A stretch of 64,000 nucleotides of DNA from Streptomyces sp. B1I3 (lineage in GTDB: Bacteria; Actinomycetota; Actinomycetes; Streptomycetales; Streptomycetaceae), in the NCBI RefSeq assembly GCF_030816615.1, contig NZ_JAUSYD010000001.1:5664501-5728500 (forward strand). Direction: 5' to 3'. The notes under the pieces were generated by a model that saw only the letters and a list, made by a program, of their open reading frames with translations, was not told the origin of the DNA and ran no database searches. Position 1 is the first letter of the stretch; every line of letters begins with the position of its first letter. The position numbers were made by a program, and so were the translations under genes. This document shows, piece by piece, positions 6,863 to 15,584 of the stretch.

Positions 6863-8851
6863 ATGCCCGAACCGTCCCCCTCCGCAGCCCCCCTCCTGGC
6901 ACGCCTCCTCGACCTGCTGGCCGACGACGCCCCCGCCGAGGCGCTGGGTGCCGTCACCTCGGAGGCCAGGGCCACGGGCGTGCCCGCGGCCGACCTGGCC
7001 GAGGTGGAGAGGGCGGCCGCCACCGCCCTGCGGATCAGGGGCGCCCTGCGCCAGCACCGGCGCAGGGAACTCCAGCTCACCGCCCTCTTCGACACGGCGG
7101 GCGACCTGGCGGCCTCCCGGGATCTGGACGACGTGCTGAAGGCGATCGTGCGGCGGGCCAGGATGCTGCTGGGCACCGACACCGCCTATCTCACGCTCCC
7201 CGACGAGGAGGCCGGGGACACCTACATGCGGGTGACCGACGGATCGGTGTCCGTGCTGTTCCAGCGGCTGCGGCTGGAACTGGGCGAGGGCCTCGGCGGA
7301 CTGGTGGCGCAGACCGCCAGCCCGTACGCGACCCCCGACTACCGCACCGACGACCGCTTCCACCACACCCGCAACATCAACGCCGGTGTGCTCGACGAGG
7401 GACTCGTCGCGATCCTGGGTGTCCCCCTGCTCCTCGGCTCCAGCCGGGGCGGCACGGGAAAGGTCATCGGCGTCCTCTTCGCCGCCGACCGTGCGGCACG
7501 GGTCTTCAGCCCCGACGAGGTGGCCCTGCTCTGCTCGCTCGCCGCGCACGCCGCGATCGCGATAGACACGGCCCGGGCGCTGGACGACACCCGTGCCGCC
7601 CTCGCGGAACTCGCCGGGGCGAACGCGGAACTGGCCGAGGCCAACGCCGCCGTACGCGCGCACTCCACCGCCATGCAGCGCGCGGAGGAGGCCCACGACC
7701 GGCTCACCGACCTGGTGCTGCGCGGCGGCGACGTGCAGGACGTCGCCGTTTCCGTCGCCGGGCTGCTCGACAGCCCGCTCGTCATCCACGACCCAGGAGG
7801 GCGCCCGCTGGCGGCCGTACGGCCCGACGGCTCAGGATTCGCCGACGACAGCACGGACGCCGGATGGCTCGCCGGGACCGCCGAGGAATCCCGCCACGGG
7901 GCGCGTGCCGTGCACCGCGACGGCCGCTGGATCTGCGCCGTGCTCGCGGGCCAGGAGCTGCTGGCCGGTCTGGTCCTGCACCGGCCCGACCGGCTGGACG
8001 ACTCCGACCGGCGGCTCTTCGAGCGCGCCGCCGTCGTCACCGGCCTGCTCCTGCTGCTGCGCCGCACCGTCGCCGAGACCGAGAACCGGATCCGGGGCGA
8101 GCTGATCAGCGACCTGCTCGCCGACCCGGAGCACGATCCCGCCGGGCTCGCCGAGCGGGGCCGCAGACTGGGCATAGACCTGGACCGCCGGCATCTGCTG
8201 CTCGTGGCGGAGGCGGCGGCCCGCGAGAAGCTCGGCGGCGCCGCCATGCGCTACCTGTTCGGCGGGGACATCCGCGGGGTCAGCGCCGAACACGCGGGCA
8301 CGATCGTGATGCTGATCGACTGCGACGGCCGCTCCGGGGCGTCCGCCACCGCCGCCGGGGACGCGGCGCGTGCGGCGGCCGTCCAGCTCGGCCACCTCGT
8401 CCAGGCACCCGTCACCGTCGCCGGTACGGGACCGGCGGGAGGGGTGCGCGAACTCGCCGCGGCCTACGCGGAGGCCGCGCGCTGCCTGCGTGCCATGCGG
8501 GTGCTGGGGCGGGAGGGCGAAGGGGCCTGCGTCGGCGAACTCGGCTTCCTGGGCGTGGTGCTGGGCAACGCGAAGGACGTGGACGGATTCGTGGACGCCG
8601 TGCTGGGACCGCTGCTCCGGTACGACGAGCGGCGCGGCACGCACCTCGTGCGGACGCTGCGGGCGTACTTCGGCGCCGGGGGCAGCCTGATCCGGGCCAA
8701 GGACGAACTGCACGTGCACGTGAACACGGTGGTGCAGCGCCTCGACCGGGTCCAGGTGCTGCTGGGCCGTGACTGGAGCGAACCGGACCGCGCGCTGGAA
8801 CTCCAACTGGCGCTCCGCCTGCACCTACTGTCGGGCGACCGGGAAGGCTGA
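6863..8851 (+). CDS. GAF-domain PucR-family transcriptional regulator
   Basis: The regulator has 662 residues. A helical N-terminus is followed by a GAF sensor domain (about 75-235), a coiled stretch (AALAELAGANAELAEANAAV), a central domain of about 280-560, and a C-terminal PucR-type helix-turn-helix (YFGAGGSLIRAKDELHVHVNTVVQRLDRV). It follows the hydroxybutyrate dehydrogenase by 45 bp on the same strand. It therefore probably controls that gene and perhaps the divergent depolymerase, with a small acyl or hydroxyacid effector. The effector is a guess. The short GC-rich interval to the convergent hydrolase gene has no clear terminator. Confidence 0.85.
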   Translation: MPEPSPSAAPLLARLLDLLADDAPAEALGAVTSEARATGVPAADLAEVERAAATALRIRGALRQHRRRELQLTALFDTAGDLAASRDLDDVLKAIVRRARMLLGTDTAYLTLPDEEAGDTYMRVTDGSVSVLFQRLRLELGEGLGGLVAQTASPYATPDYRTDDRFHHTRNINAGVLDEGLVAILGVPLLLGSSRGGTGKVIGVLFAADRAARVFSPDEVALLCSLAAHAAIAIDTARALDDTRAALAELAGANAELAEANAAVRAHSTAMQRAEEAHDRLTDLVLRGGDVQDVAVSVAGLLDSPLVIHDPGGRPLAAVRPDGSGFADDSTDAGWLAGTAEESRHGARAVHRDGRWICAVLAGQELLAGLVLHRPDRLDDSDRRLFERAAVVTGLLLLLRRTVAETENRIRGELISDLLADPEHDPAGLAERGRRLGIDLDRRHLLLVAEAAAREKLGGAAMRYLFGGDIRGVSAEHAGTIVMLIDCDGRSGASATAAGDAARAAAVQLGHLVQAPVTVAGTGPAGGVRELAAAYAEAARCLRAMRVLGREGEGACVGELGFLGVVLGNAKDVDGFVDAVLGPLLRYDERRGTHLVRTLRAYFGAGGSLIRAKDELHVHVNTVVQRLDRVQVLLGRDWSEPDRALELQLALRLHLLSGDREG

Positions 8852-8877
8852 GCCCCGGCCGCCCGTCGCCGGCGGTC

Positions 8878-9762
8878 TCAGGGCGCGGCCCGCAGCAGCG
8901 CGCGGACGACCTCGCGGGCCCCCTTGTCGCCCGTCAGCACCGTGTAGTGGTTGACGCCCTCCACGCACACCGCCCGGACCGCCGTGCCGGGCCGGCCGGC
9001 CGCCGCCAGCCTGGATTCGTCGTACAGACCCTGTTCCTCGTCCATCAGGCCCCGTCGCGCCCACACCAGCGTGGCGGGCACCGGGAGTTCGTGAACCGCC
9101 GAGAGCACCTCCTCCCGGAACAGGCCCACTCCGTCCGTCCGGACCGCCTCCAGGCGGCAGCCGGAGCGCATGGCGGGCTCCTCGCCCGTCAGGTCGCGCT
9201 GGATGTACGCGTCCACCTCCGGCGACCAGGCGTCGCCCGCGAACGCGGGGTGGGCCTGCCAGAACGACCGGTACGCGGCCCGGTCGGCGAAGGTCATCGA
9301 CAGCCGGTCCATGGCCGGGCCGATCACGGCCGTCATGAGCTCGTCCGCGGACAGGTGCGTGGGCGCGGGGAAGCCGAAGCCGCCGTCGACGAGCACCAGC
9401 GGCCCGAAGCGCCCCGGATGCCGTACGGCGGCCAGGGCCGCCACGAAGGCGCCCATCGAATGCCCCGCCAGCACCACCCGGCCCGGGGAGAGCGCATCGG
9501 CGAGCGCCGCCGCGTCGTCCGCGTGCGCCGCGATGCCGTACGGGCCCGGCAGTGCGGCACTGGCCGCCCGGCCGCGCAGGTCCGGGGCGACCAGGGTGGC
9601 CCGGCCCGCCAGCAGCCGGGCCACCGCGCCCCAGGACAGCGCGTTGGCCGTGATGCCGTGCAGGGCCAGGACCACCGGCGCTCGCGGGTCGGGGGCCGGC
9701 CAGCGCAACGCGGCCAGTTCGCCGCCGGCGACGGGCACGCGCAGCTCCTCGTACGGGATCAT
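8878..9762 (-). CDS. Alpha/beta hydrolase
   Basis: This 294-residue cytoplasmic hydrolase has no signal peptide. The oxyanion-hole region is LALHGITANALSW (about 33-45), the nucleophile elbow is GHSMGA (about 98-103), and the catalytic His is in GVNHYTVL near 272. The family includes esterases, lipases and C-C hydrolases, and the substrate cannot be read from sequence. Its ATG overlaps the livM stop (ATGA), so it is the last gene of the Liv-type importer operon. An amide or ester substrate brought in by that importer is plausible. Confidence 0.85.
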   Translation of the reverse strand: MIPYEELRVPVAGGELAALRWPAPDPRAPVVLALHGITANALSWGAVARLLAGRATLVAPDLRGRAASAALPGPYGIAAHADDAAALADALSPGRVVLAGHSMGAFVAALAAVRHPGRFGPLVLVDGGFGFPAPTHLSADELMTAVIGPAMDRLSMTFADRAAYRSFWQAHPAFAGDAWSPEVDAYIQRDLTGEEPAMRSGCRLEAVRTDGVGLFREEVLSAVHELPVPATLVWARRGLMDEEQGLYDESRLAAAGRPGTAVRAVCVEGVNHYTVLTGDKGAREVVRALLRAAP

Positions 9763-10865
9763 CGGTTCTCCTCACGGGGCCGGCGCAGGCGGGACGGCAG
9801 GCGTGCCAGGCCACCCGGCAGCAGGTGCACCACGGCGACGAACAGCACGCCGAGCAGGAACAGCGGCTGGGAGAGCGGCACGCGCAGCACCGCGGGCAGG
9901 CCGGCCACGGCACCCGATCCCGCGAGGTCCCCGAGCCGGTGGTCGGCCCAGGTGTACAGGATGCCGCCGATCATCGGGCCCCAGCGGGTGCCCGACCCGC
10001 CCAGCACCACCATGACCAGCAGCGACAGGGTGAAGTCCGAGGTCGTCGTCTGGGGTGTGGAGCCGCCGGTGAGCAGCAGGTGGACCAGCCCGCCCACCGC
10101 CGCCAGCGCCCCGGCCAGGACGAAGGCCGTCAGCTTGAACCCGTACGGCTTCAGGCCGAGCACCTCCACCCGGCGTTCGTTCTCCCTGATGCCCTCCCAG
10201 ACCCGGCCGGTGGGGGAGCGGACCGCCCACCGGACGACGACGAGGGTCAGGACGAGGTAGGCGAGGGCGATCCAGTACAGGTTCGCGGTGTGGTCGATGC
10301 CGACCAGCCAGGACGGCAGCGCATCCGCGGGCGCCGCCCTGCCCTCCTCGCCGCCGGTCCGGCCGCCCGGGTTCCGGGAGACCAGGATGGAGCCGGCCTG
10401 CGCGAAGGCGAGCGTCACCATGGAGAAGCCGATGCCGGTGACCCGCAGGCTCACCGAACCCAGCACCAGGGCGAGTACGGTCCCGGAGCAGAGCCCGAGC
10501 ACGGCGGCGGCGGCGAACGGCAGACCCGCCTCCAGCAGGAACATGTTGGTGGCGTAGCTGCCCGCGGCGAAGTACAGCGCGTGTCCGAAGGAGAGCAGTC
10601 CGGTCCGGCCCAGCAGCAGGTCGTACCCGGTGGCCAGGGCGCCGAACATCAGACAGGTCGCCAGGAGTTGCAGACTCCCCGGGCTGCCGACCGGACCGTC
10701 CAGGAGGCCGGGCAGCGGAAGGGTGCTGTAGGGCGCGACGACCAGGAGCACGAGGGCGGCGGCGGGCCACCGGCGCAGCAGCCGGGTCATGGCGCCCGGG
10801 GCGGGGGCCGCCGCGGCGGCGGGCGCGCCGTCCGTGCGGCCGGGTGTCCGAGTGGCGGTGCTCAC
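9759..10865 (-). CDS. Branched-chain amino acid-type ABC transporter permease (LivM-like)
   Basis: The permease has 368 residues. A low-complexity Ala/Pro N-terminus precedes about ten hydrophobic segments. LivM-type signatures are GRTGLLSFGHALYFAAGSYA and the cytoplasmic EAA-like loop ENERRVEVLGLKPYGFKL. The GTG at 10865 overlaps the livH stop by 4 bp. Between two permease segments sits an insertion rich in Gly and Arg (NPGGRTGGEEGRAAPADALPS), which probably faces outside. It pairs with LivH to form the membrane channel of the importer. Confidence 0.88.
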   Translation of the reverse strand: MSTATRTPGRTDGAPAAAAAPAPGAMTRLLRRWPAAALVLLVVAPYSTLPLPGLLDGPVGSPGSLQLLATCLMFGALATGYDLLLGRTGLLSFGHALYFAAGSYATNMFLLEAGLPFAAAAVLGLCSGTVLALVLGSVSLRVTGIGFSMVTLAFAQAGSILVSRNPGGRTGGEEGRAAPADALPSWLVGIDHTANLYWIALAYLVLTLVVVRWAVRSPTGRVWEGIRENERRVEVLGLKPYGFKLTAFVLAGALAAVGGLVHLLLTGGSTPQTTTSDFTLSLLVMVVLGGSGTRWGPMIGGILYTWADHRLGDLAGSGAVAGLPAVLRVPLSQPLFLLGVLFVAVVHLLPGGLARLPSRLRRPREENR

Positions 10866-11749
10866 GCGAGCCTCCCTGTCAGTCCGCGCGGCCGGACGAG
10901 CAGCAGCACGGCGAGCAGGACGACGACGGCCAGGTCGCCGAGGCCCGCTGCGGTGTAGTAGTTGGCGAACTGCTGGACCAGGCCGATGACGACGGCCGCG
11001 ACGGCGGCGCCCGTCACCGAGCCCATGCCGCCGGTGACGACCACGACGAACGCGAAGATCAGCAGAGAGGTGCCCTGCCGGGGGTCGACCGAGCCGAAGT
11101 ACAGCCCGCCGAGTGCCCCGCCGAGTGCGGCCGCGCAGCCGCCGATCGCGAAGACGAGCGTGAACGCCTTGCGGACGTCGATGCCGAGCGCCGTCACCAT
11201 CGCCCGGTCCTCGACGCCGGCCCGGACGACGAGCCCGTGCCGGGTCCGGCCGAGGAACAGGCGCAGGGCCACGAGGACGACGAGCGCCGCGGCGATCAGG
11301 ACGAGGCGGTCGACGGGCACGTCGGCGCCCAGCAGCCCGAAGGTGCCGGACAGGGCCTCGGGCCCGGGGAAGGTCCGGGCGTCCGGTCCCCAGACGCCCG
11401 ACAGCAGGGCGGGCACGGCGAGCCCCACACCGACGGTGGCGAGCACCTGCTCGCGGGGCCGGGTGTAGAGCGGGCGTACGACGGCCAGTTCCAGCACGAC
11501 GGCGGCCAGCGTGCCCACCGCCGTACCGAACAGCACCGCCAGGACGAAGCCCCAGCCGCCCGGGCCCGCGCCGGGCAGATTCCCGGACGCCGCCCACCAG
11601 GTGCCGTACGCGCCGACGGAGAGCAGCGCCCCGTGCGCGAAGTTGAGCACGTCCATCAGGCCGAAGATCAGGGACAGTCCGGACGCGATGAGGAAGTAGA
11701 GCGCCCCCAGACCGAGACCGGTCATGGTGAGCAGCACGACGGTGGACAT
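10862..11749 (-). CDS. Branched-chain amino acid-type ABC transporter permease (LivH-like)
   Basis: The permease has 295 residues with about eight membrane segments. The LivH hallmarks are GLSLIFGLMDVLNFAHGALLSVGAY near the N-terminus and VTGGMGSVTGAAVAAVVIGL near the C-terminus. The coupling loop is EDRAMVTALGIDVRKAFTLVFAIGG. Start and stop codons overlap livF and livM. Together with livM, livF, livG and the lipoprotein, it makes a complete hydrophobic-amino-acid/amide class importer. Streptomyces carries many paralogues of this class with different substrates. Confidence 0.9.
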   Translation of the reverse strand: MSTVVLLTMTGLGLGALYFLIASGLSLIFGLMDVLNFAHGALLSVGAYGTWWAASGNLPGAGPGGWGFVLAVLFGTAVGTLAAVVLELAVVRPLYTRPREQVLATVGVGLAVPALLSGVWGPDARTFPGPEALSGTFGLLGADVPVDRLVLIAAALVVLVALRLFLGRTRHGLVVRAGVEDRAMVTALGIDVRKAFTLVFAIGGCAAALGGALGGLYFGSVDPRQGTSLLIFAFVVVVTGGMGSVTGAAVAAVVIGLVQQFANYYTAAGLGDLAVVVLLAVLLLVRPRGLTGRLA

Positions 11750-12498
11750 CAGGAATCCGCCTCCGCGGGGTATGTGGTGAGCGGCCCCTGCCCGACACCG
11801 AGCAGCCCGCGCGTCGCCTCCGCGTCGCCCAGCAGGTCGTCCGCCGGGCCCTGGTGGGCCGTGCGGCCGTCGGCGAGCACCACGCAGTGCGCGGCGAGCC
11901 GGCGTACGACGGCGAGGTTCTGCTCGACGAGGAGTACGGGCACCGCCTCGGCCGCGCGTTCCAGGACCTGGGCGACCTCGGTGACGACCCTGGGGGCCAG
12001 GCCCTTGGTGGGCTCGTCGGCGATGATCAGCCGGTTGGTGTTCAGCAGGGTGCGGCCGATGGCCACCATCTGCTGCTGGCCGCCGGAGAGCGTCCCGGCC
12101 AACTGCCGTGAGCGCTGTTTCAGTTCGGGGAACAGCTCATGGACCAGGGCGTACGCGGGCCCGCCCGCGCCGGGGCGTTCGGCCAGCCGCAGGTTCTCCG
12201 CCACGGTCAGGCCCGCGAAGATCCCGCGGTCCTCGGGGGCGTAGCCGATGCCGCGCCGTACGAGGGAGTGGGTGGGCAGTGCCACGGTCTCCTCGCCGTC
12301 GAGCCGCACGCTGCCGGTGCGGGGGACGAGCCCGAGGACGCCTCGCACGGTCGTGGTCTTCCCGGCCCCGTTGCGGCCGAGCAGCGCCGTCACTCCGTGC
12401 GGCGCGACGTCCAGGTCGACGCCGTGCAGGATGTGCCGGCCGCCGATGAGGACCCGCAGGTCCCGGACGGCGAGCAGGGGACGCGGGGGCGGTGTCAC
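11749..12498 (-). CDS. ABC transporter ATP-binding protein (LivF-like)
   Basis: This 249-residue ATPase has Walker A GRNGAGKTT (about 35-43), signature LSGGQQQM (about 140), Walker B NRLIIADEPTKGLAP and the LivF-type H-region LLVEQN, where Gln-Asn replaces the usual switch His. The phrase GYAPEDRGIFAGLTVAENL is family-typical. Its GTG (12498) overlaps the livG stop, and its stop overlaps the livH start. It is one of two ATPases driving the importer. Confidence 0.9.
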   Translation of the reverse strand: MTPPPRPLLAVRDLRVLIGGRHILHGVDLDVAPHGVTALLGRNGAGKTTTVRGVLGLVPRTGSVRLDGEETVALPTHSLVRRGIGYAPEDRGIFAGLTVAENLRLAERPGAGGPAYALVHELFPELKQRSRQLAGTLSGGQQQMVAIGRTLLNTNRLIIADEPTKGLAPRVVTEVAQVLERAAEAVPVLLVEQNLAVVRRLAAHCVVLADGRTAHQGPADDLLGDAEATRGLLGVGQGPLTTYPAEADS

Positions 12499-13286
12499 AG
12501 TCCCTCCCCGAGGTAGGCCTGCTGGACGACGGGGTCGGCGGTCACTGCCTCGGGGGTGTCCAGGGCGAGCAGCCGGCCGTGGTGCATCACGGCGAGCCGG
12601 TCGGCGAGACCCAGCAGGACGTCCATGTGGTGCTCGACCATGAGCACCGTGCGGCCCTCGTCGCGGTGCAGGGTGCGGATCAGTTCGGTGAGCGCCGGGA
12701 CCTCCTCGGCGCTCACCCCGGCCATCGGTTCGTCGAGCAGCATCAGCCGGGGCTCCGTGACCAGCAGCACCGCGAGCTCCAGCTTGCGCTTCTCGCCGTG
12801 GGAGAGCTCCGCGGCCGTGGCCCCGGCACGGTGGCCGAGCCCGGTGCGCTCCAGTACGCCGGTCACCTCGGCGGTGTACGGGGCGGCGCGCCGCCACAGC
12901 CGGTACGAGCCGCCGCTCCCCGCCTGCGCGGCCAGCCGGACGTGCTCGGCCACCGTCATCCCCGGCCAGAGGCTGGAGGTCTGGAACGTCCGGCCGATTC
13001 CGAGCCGGGCGCGGGTGTGCACGGGCAGGGCCGTGAGGTCCCTGCCGTCCAGGGCGAGGGTCCCCTCGGTCGGCGGGACGATCCCGCTGATCAGGTTGAA
13101 CAGGGACGTCTTGCCCGCCCCGTTGGGTCCGATGAAGGCGAGGAACTCGCCCTCGCCGACGCTCAGCGTGACGTCCTGGACGATGGTCGCGCCGCCGACG
13201 CGCCAGCCGAGCCCGTCGAGTCCCAGCACGGGTGCGCGTGTGCGCCCCCCGTCGTCCTGTGCGGTGGTGGTGCCGGGTGCGGTCAC
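12495..13286 (-). CDS. ABC transporter ATP-binding protein (LivG-like)
   Basis: This 263-residue ATPase has Walker A GPNGAGKTS (about 53-61), the LivG-type segment RTFQTSSLWPGMTVAEH, a signature LSHGEKRKLEL, Walker B PRLMLLDEPMAGVS and switch region VLMVEHHMDVL. A 25-residue N-terminal extension (GTTTAQDDGGRTRAP) precedes the domain. It starts 3 bp after the stop of the binding-protein gene and ends overlapped by livF. The gene order binding protein, LivG, LivF, LivH, LivM, hydrolase indicates one transcript. Confidence 0.9.
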   Translation of the reverse strand: MTAPGTTTAQDDGGRTRAPVLGLDGLGWRVGGATIVQDVTLSVGEGEFLAFIGPNGAGKTSLFNLISGIVPPTEGTLALDGRDLTALPVHTRARLGIGRTFQTSSLWPGMTVAEHVRLAAQAGSGGSYRLWRRAAPYTAEVTGVLERTGLGHRAGATAAELSHGEKRKLELAVLLVTEPRLMLLDEPMAGVSAEEVPALTELIRTLHRDEGRTVLMVEHHMDVLLGLADRLAVMHHGRLLALDTPEAVTADPVVQQAYLGEGL

Positions 13287-13289
13287 CGG

Positions 13290-14525
13290 TCAGCCCGCCG
13301 CGGGCTTCGCGGGCGGTGCCACCTCGTCCATCGGCAGGCTGTTCACCAGTTCGGGCCGGGCGGTGGCCCCCTTGCCGTTCAGCCGGGCCACGAACATCGG
13401 CTGGACCAGGGCGTGGTCCTCCGCCCGGATCCGCTCCTGGCCCTTCACCCCGTCGAACGTCCAGCCCTCCAGGGCCTTCACCATGGCGTCGGTGTCGGTG
13501 GCGCCGCCCTCCTCGACGGCGTGCACGATCATCTGCGCCGCGGTGAAACCGTCCACGGTGAACAGGTCCGGGGTACCGCCCGCCTTGCGGACGCCGTCGA
13601 GCATGGCCTTCTCCACCGCGTTGCCGCCGCCCGCGCCGGGGAAGTAGTGGGCGAGGAAGGAGACCTTCGCGCCCGCGGCGCCGAAGACGGGGTACGAGGC
13701 CGTGCCGGCCAGTCCGGTGACGACCTTGCTCGCCGTCAGCACGCCCTGCTGGTCCAGCGCGGTCCACAGGGCGGGGGCGGTCGCGCCGGCCCAGGCGACG
13801 AAGACGAGGTCGGGCCCGCCCGCCCTGACCTGGCGGGCGAAGGGGGTCAGGTCCGTGGCGCTGGGCGGGGCCAGTACGGAGCCGACCCGCGCGCCCCTGG
13901 CCTCGAGGACCGCCTTGACGGCGGCCACGTTGGCCTGCCCGAAGGTGGAGTCCTGGGCGAGGACGGTGACCTTCTTCCCCTCGGCGTCCGCGAGCAAGGT
14001 GGCCGCGGTGAGGATGTCCTGGTAGGACTGCCGGCCCGAGCGGAAGGTGTAGGGGTTGATCCCGGTCAGCGCGTCCGTGGCCGCCGGGCCGTTGACGTAC
14101 AGCACCTTGTTCTGGGCGGCCAGGGGGGCCATCTGCAGGGCGACGCCGGAGTCGGTGGTGCCCGCGAGGATCCTGTGGCCCTTGCCGATCAGGTTCTTCG
14201 CGGCGGAGACCGCCTTGCCGGGGTCGCCCGCGTCGTCCTGCTCGGTGACCTCGACGGGGTGGCCGCCCGCCTTGCCGGTGCCCTTCGTCGCGTGATCGAG
14301 GCCCGCCATGAACCCGTCGCGGTACTGCTTCCCGTACGCGGCGAGGAGCCCGGTGCGGGAGTAGACCAGGCCCACCTTCACGGCCTCGTCCTCCCCCTTG
14401 CCGGACGCGGAGCCGCTGCCGGCCTGCCCGGCGGCTGTGCACCCCGCCAGGAGCAGGCCGGCCGCGGCGAGCACGGCCGCGGTCAGTGTTCTGTGCTGGA
14501 CGGTGCCTACGGCTCTGCGACGCAT
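13290..14525 (-). CDS. Substrate-binding lipoprotein of Liv-type ABC importer
   Basis: The protein has 411 residues. The lipoprotein signal ends in LLLAGC, lipidated Cys near residue 24. A periplasmic-binding fold of the Leu/Ile/Val-binding (ANF-receptor) type follows, starting VKVGLVYSRTGLLAAYGKQYRDGF. The family phrase TDSGVALQMAPLAAQNKVLYVNGPAATDAL corresponds to the ligand cleft. I chose ATG 14525 because GAGGAG lies 9 bases upstream; a GTG 6 bases earlier is also possible. It is the first gene of the importer operon. The KstR-like TetR gene lies 127 bp upstream on the same strand and could control it. Confidence 0.88.
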   Translation of the reverse strand: MRRRAVGTVQHRTLTAAVLAAAGLLLAGCTAAGQAGSGSASGKGEDEAVKVGLVYSRTGLLAAYGKQYRDGFMAGLDHATKGTGKAGGHPVEVTEQDDAGDPGKAVSAAKNLIGKGHRILAGTTDSGVALQMAPLAAQNKVLYVNGPAATDALTGINPYTFRSGRQSYQDILTAATLLADAEGKKVTVLAQDSTFGQANVAAVKAVLEARGARVGSVLAPPSATDLTPFARQVRAGGPDLVFVAWAGATAPALWTALDQQGVLTASKVVTGLAGTASYPVFGAAGAKVSFLAHYFPGAGGGNAVEKAMLDGVRKAGGTPDLFTVDGFTAAQMIVHAVEEGGATDTDAMVKALEGWTFDGVKGQERIRAEDHALVQPMFVARLNGKGATARPELVNSLPMDEVAPPAKPAAG

Positions 14526-14652
14526 GGTGACCGGCTCCTCGGCGTGGTTCGGTGATGTGGGCCGAACCGTACGAACACCGTGGCGCCGTCGACATGGTGC
14601 AGGGCGCCCCACCTGGGCGGGTGCGGGTGTGGGCACCGCACATGGGCACGCC

Positions 14653-15267
14653 TCAGCGGGTGTCCGCCCCGAGGCCGATCAGCCCGCACACCGTCTCGAT
14701 GTCCCGTTTCACCTGGGCGATCGACTCCCGTCCCGACAGCCAGGTGATCAGCGCCGAATGCCAGGTGTGCTCGATGACGCGCACCACGGAGAACTGCTCC
14801 TGCGTCGGCTCCTCCAGCCCCATCGCGTCGAGCACGATCGCCGTCGTCACCCGCGAGACGGCGTCCACCTCCGCGCTCGCGCCGCGGTCGGCGAAGGTCA
14901 GCGCCCGCACCATCGCGTCCGCGAGGTGGGGCTCGCGCTGCAGGGCCCGGAACGCACGCATGAGGGTCTCGGCGACCCGGCCTGCCGCGTCCTCCCCGGC
15001 GGGCGGGTGCCTGCGGAGCGCCCGGTGCAGGTCATGGAGCTGGTCCTCCATCAGTGCGACCAGCAGGTGGATCTTCGAGGGGAAGTAGCGGTACAGCGTG
15101 CCCAGGGCGACCTCGGCGGCCTCCGCCACCTCACGCATCTGCACGGCCTCGAAGCCGCCCCGGCCGGCGAGCTGGGCGCCGGCCCGCAGAATGCGGCGGC
15201 GGCGGGCCTCCTGGCGTTCCGTCAGGGGAGGCTCAGCCCCTCTGGCTTCCGCTGTCATCCGTCCCAT
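14653..15267 (-). CDS. TetR-family regulator, KstR-like
   Basis: The regulator has about 204 residues. The helix-turn-helix MREVAEAAEVALGTLYRYFPSKIHLL (about 45-70) is strongly KstR-like, as is the following LVALMEDQLHDLHRALRRHP. The C-terminal ligand domain is helical and contains HTWHSALITWLSGRESIAQV. KstR proteins of mycobacteria and rhodococci repress sterol and lipid catabolic genes and release DNA on binding acyl-CoA thioesters. A perfect KstR-type operator lies about 250 bp upstream at 15517-15530, next to the divergent glycosyltransferase. Starts at 15267 or 15258 are both possible. The true ligand here is unknown, and no sterol catabolic genes are in the window. Confidence 0.8.
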   Translation of the reverse strand: MGRMTAEARGAEPPLTERQEARRRRILRAGAQLAGRGGFEAVQMREVAEAAEVALGTLYRYFPSKIHLLVALMEDQLHDLHRALRRHPPAGEDAAGRVAETLMRAFRALQREPHLADAMVRALTFADRGASAEVDAVSRVTTAIVLDAMGLEEPTQEQFSVVRVIEHTWHSALITWLSGRESIAQVKRDIETVCGLIGLGADTR

Positions 15268-15584
15268 CCAAGGCTTCCGGGCGCCCGTCGGGGCGCCCGT
15301 GACGTCCGCGCCGGAAATCCGTGCGGATCCATGCCGGAGGCACATGCCCGCCGACCCCGCGCCGGCTGGACGGGAACCGGTTCCCTGTCCGGCGGGCCGT
15401 CGGCCCCCGGGCGCGCACAGCATGGCAGGACGGCCCCCGTGGCGCGAATCACCTGATCCGGTCGTCACGTCGACGCTACCTGCCGGTAGATTCGGTCCGT
15501 GCTGAACGCACCAGTCTGAAACTTGTTCTAGATTAGCGCGACCGGTTACTCTCCGGCGAGAACGCAGCGAGAAGGGGGCCGAGT
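15268..15584. other. Intergenic region between TetR and glycosyltransferase genes
   Basis: These 317 bases hold the divergent promoters of the KstR-like regulator and the glycosyltransferase operon. The only structure I can support is the KstR-type site at 15517-15530, followed by AT-richer sequence (TAGATTAG) unlike the rest of the spacer. Open frames here have no coding character. Confidence 0.5.
15517..15530. promoter_or_regulatory. KstR-type operator (TnnAACnnGTTnnA)
   Basis: TGAAACTTGTTCTA matches the published mycobacterial KstR consensus TnnAACnnGTTnnA at every fixed position. It lies 55 bp before the glycosyltransferase start and about 250 bp before the KstR-like TetR start. Repression of one or both directions by that regulator is inferred. 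Confidence 0.7.

Noticed and set aside
6742..8772. 676-codon plus-strand frame overlapping the PucR regulator in another phase
   Set aside because: It is Arg/Pro/Gly-rich shadow sequence with no domain, while the 6863-8851 frame has GAF and HTH domains.
12492..14555. Long plus-strand open frame (about 687 codons) opposite the Liv importer genes
   Set aside because: Its translation is low-complexity Gly/Arg/Gln-rich, typical of an antisense frame in GC-rich DNA. The minus strand holds overlapping well-formed ABC genes.
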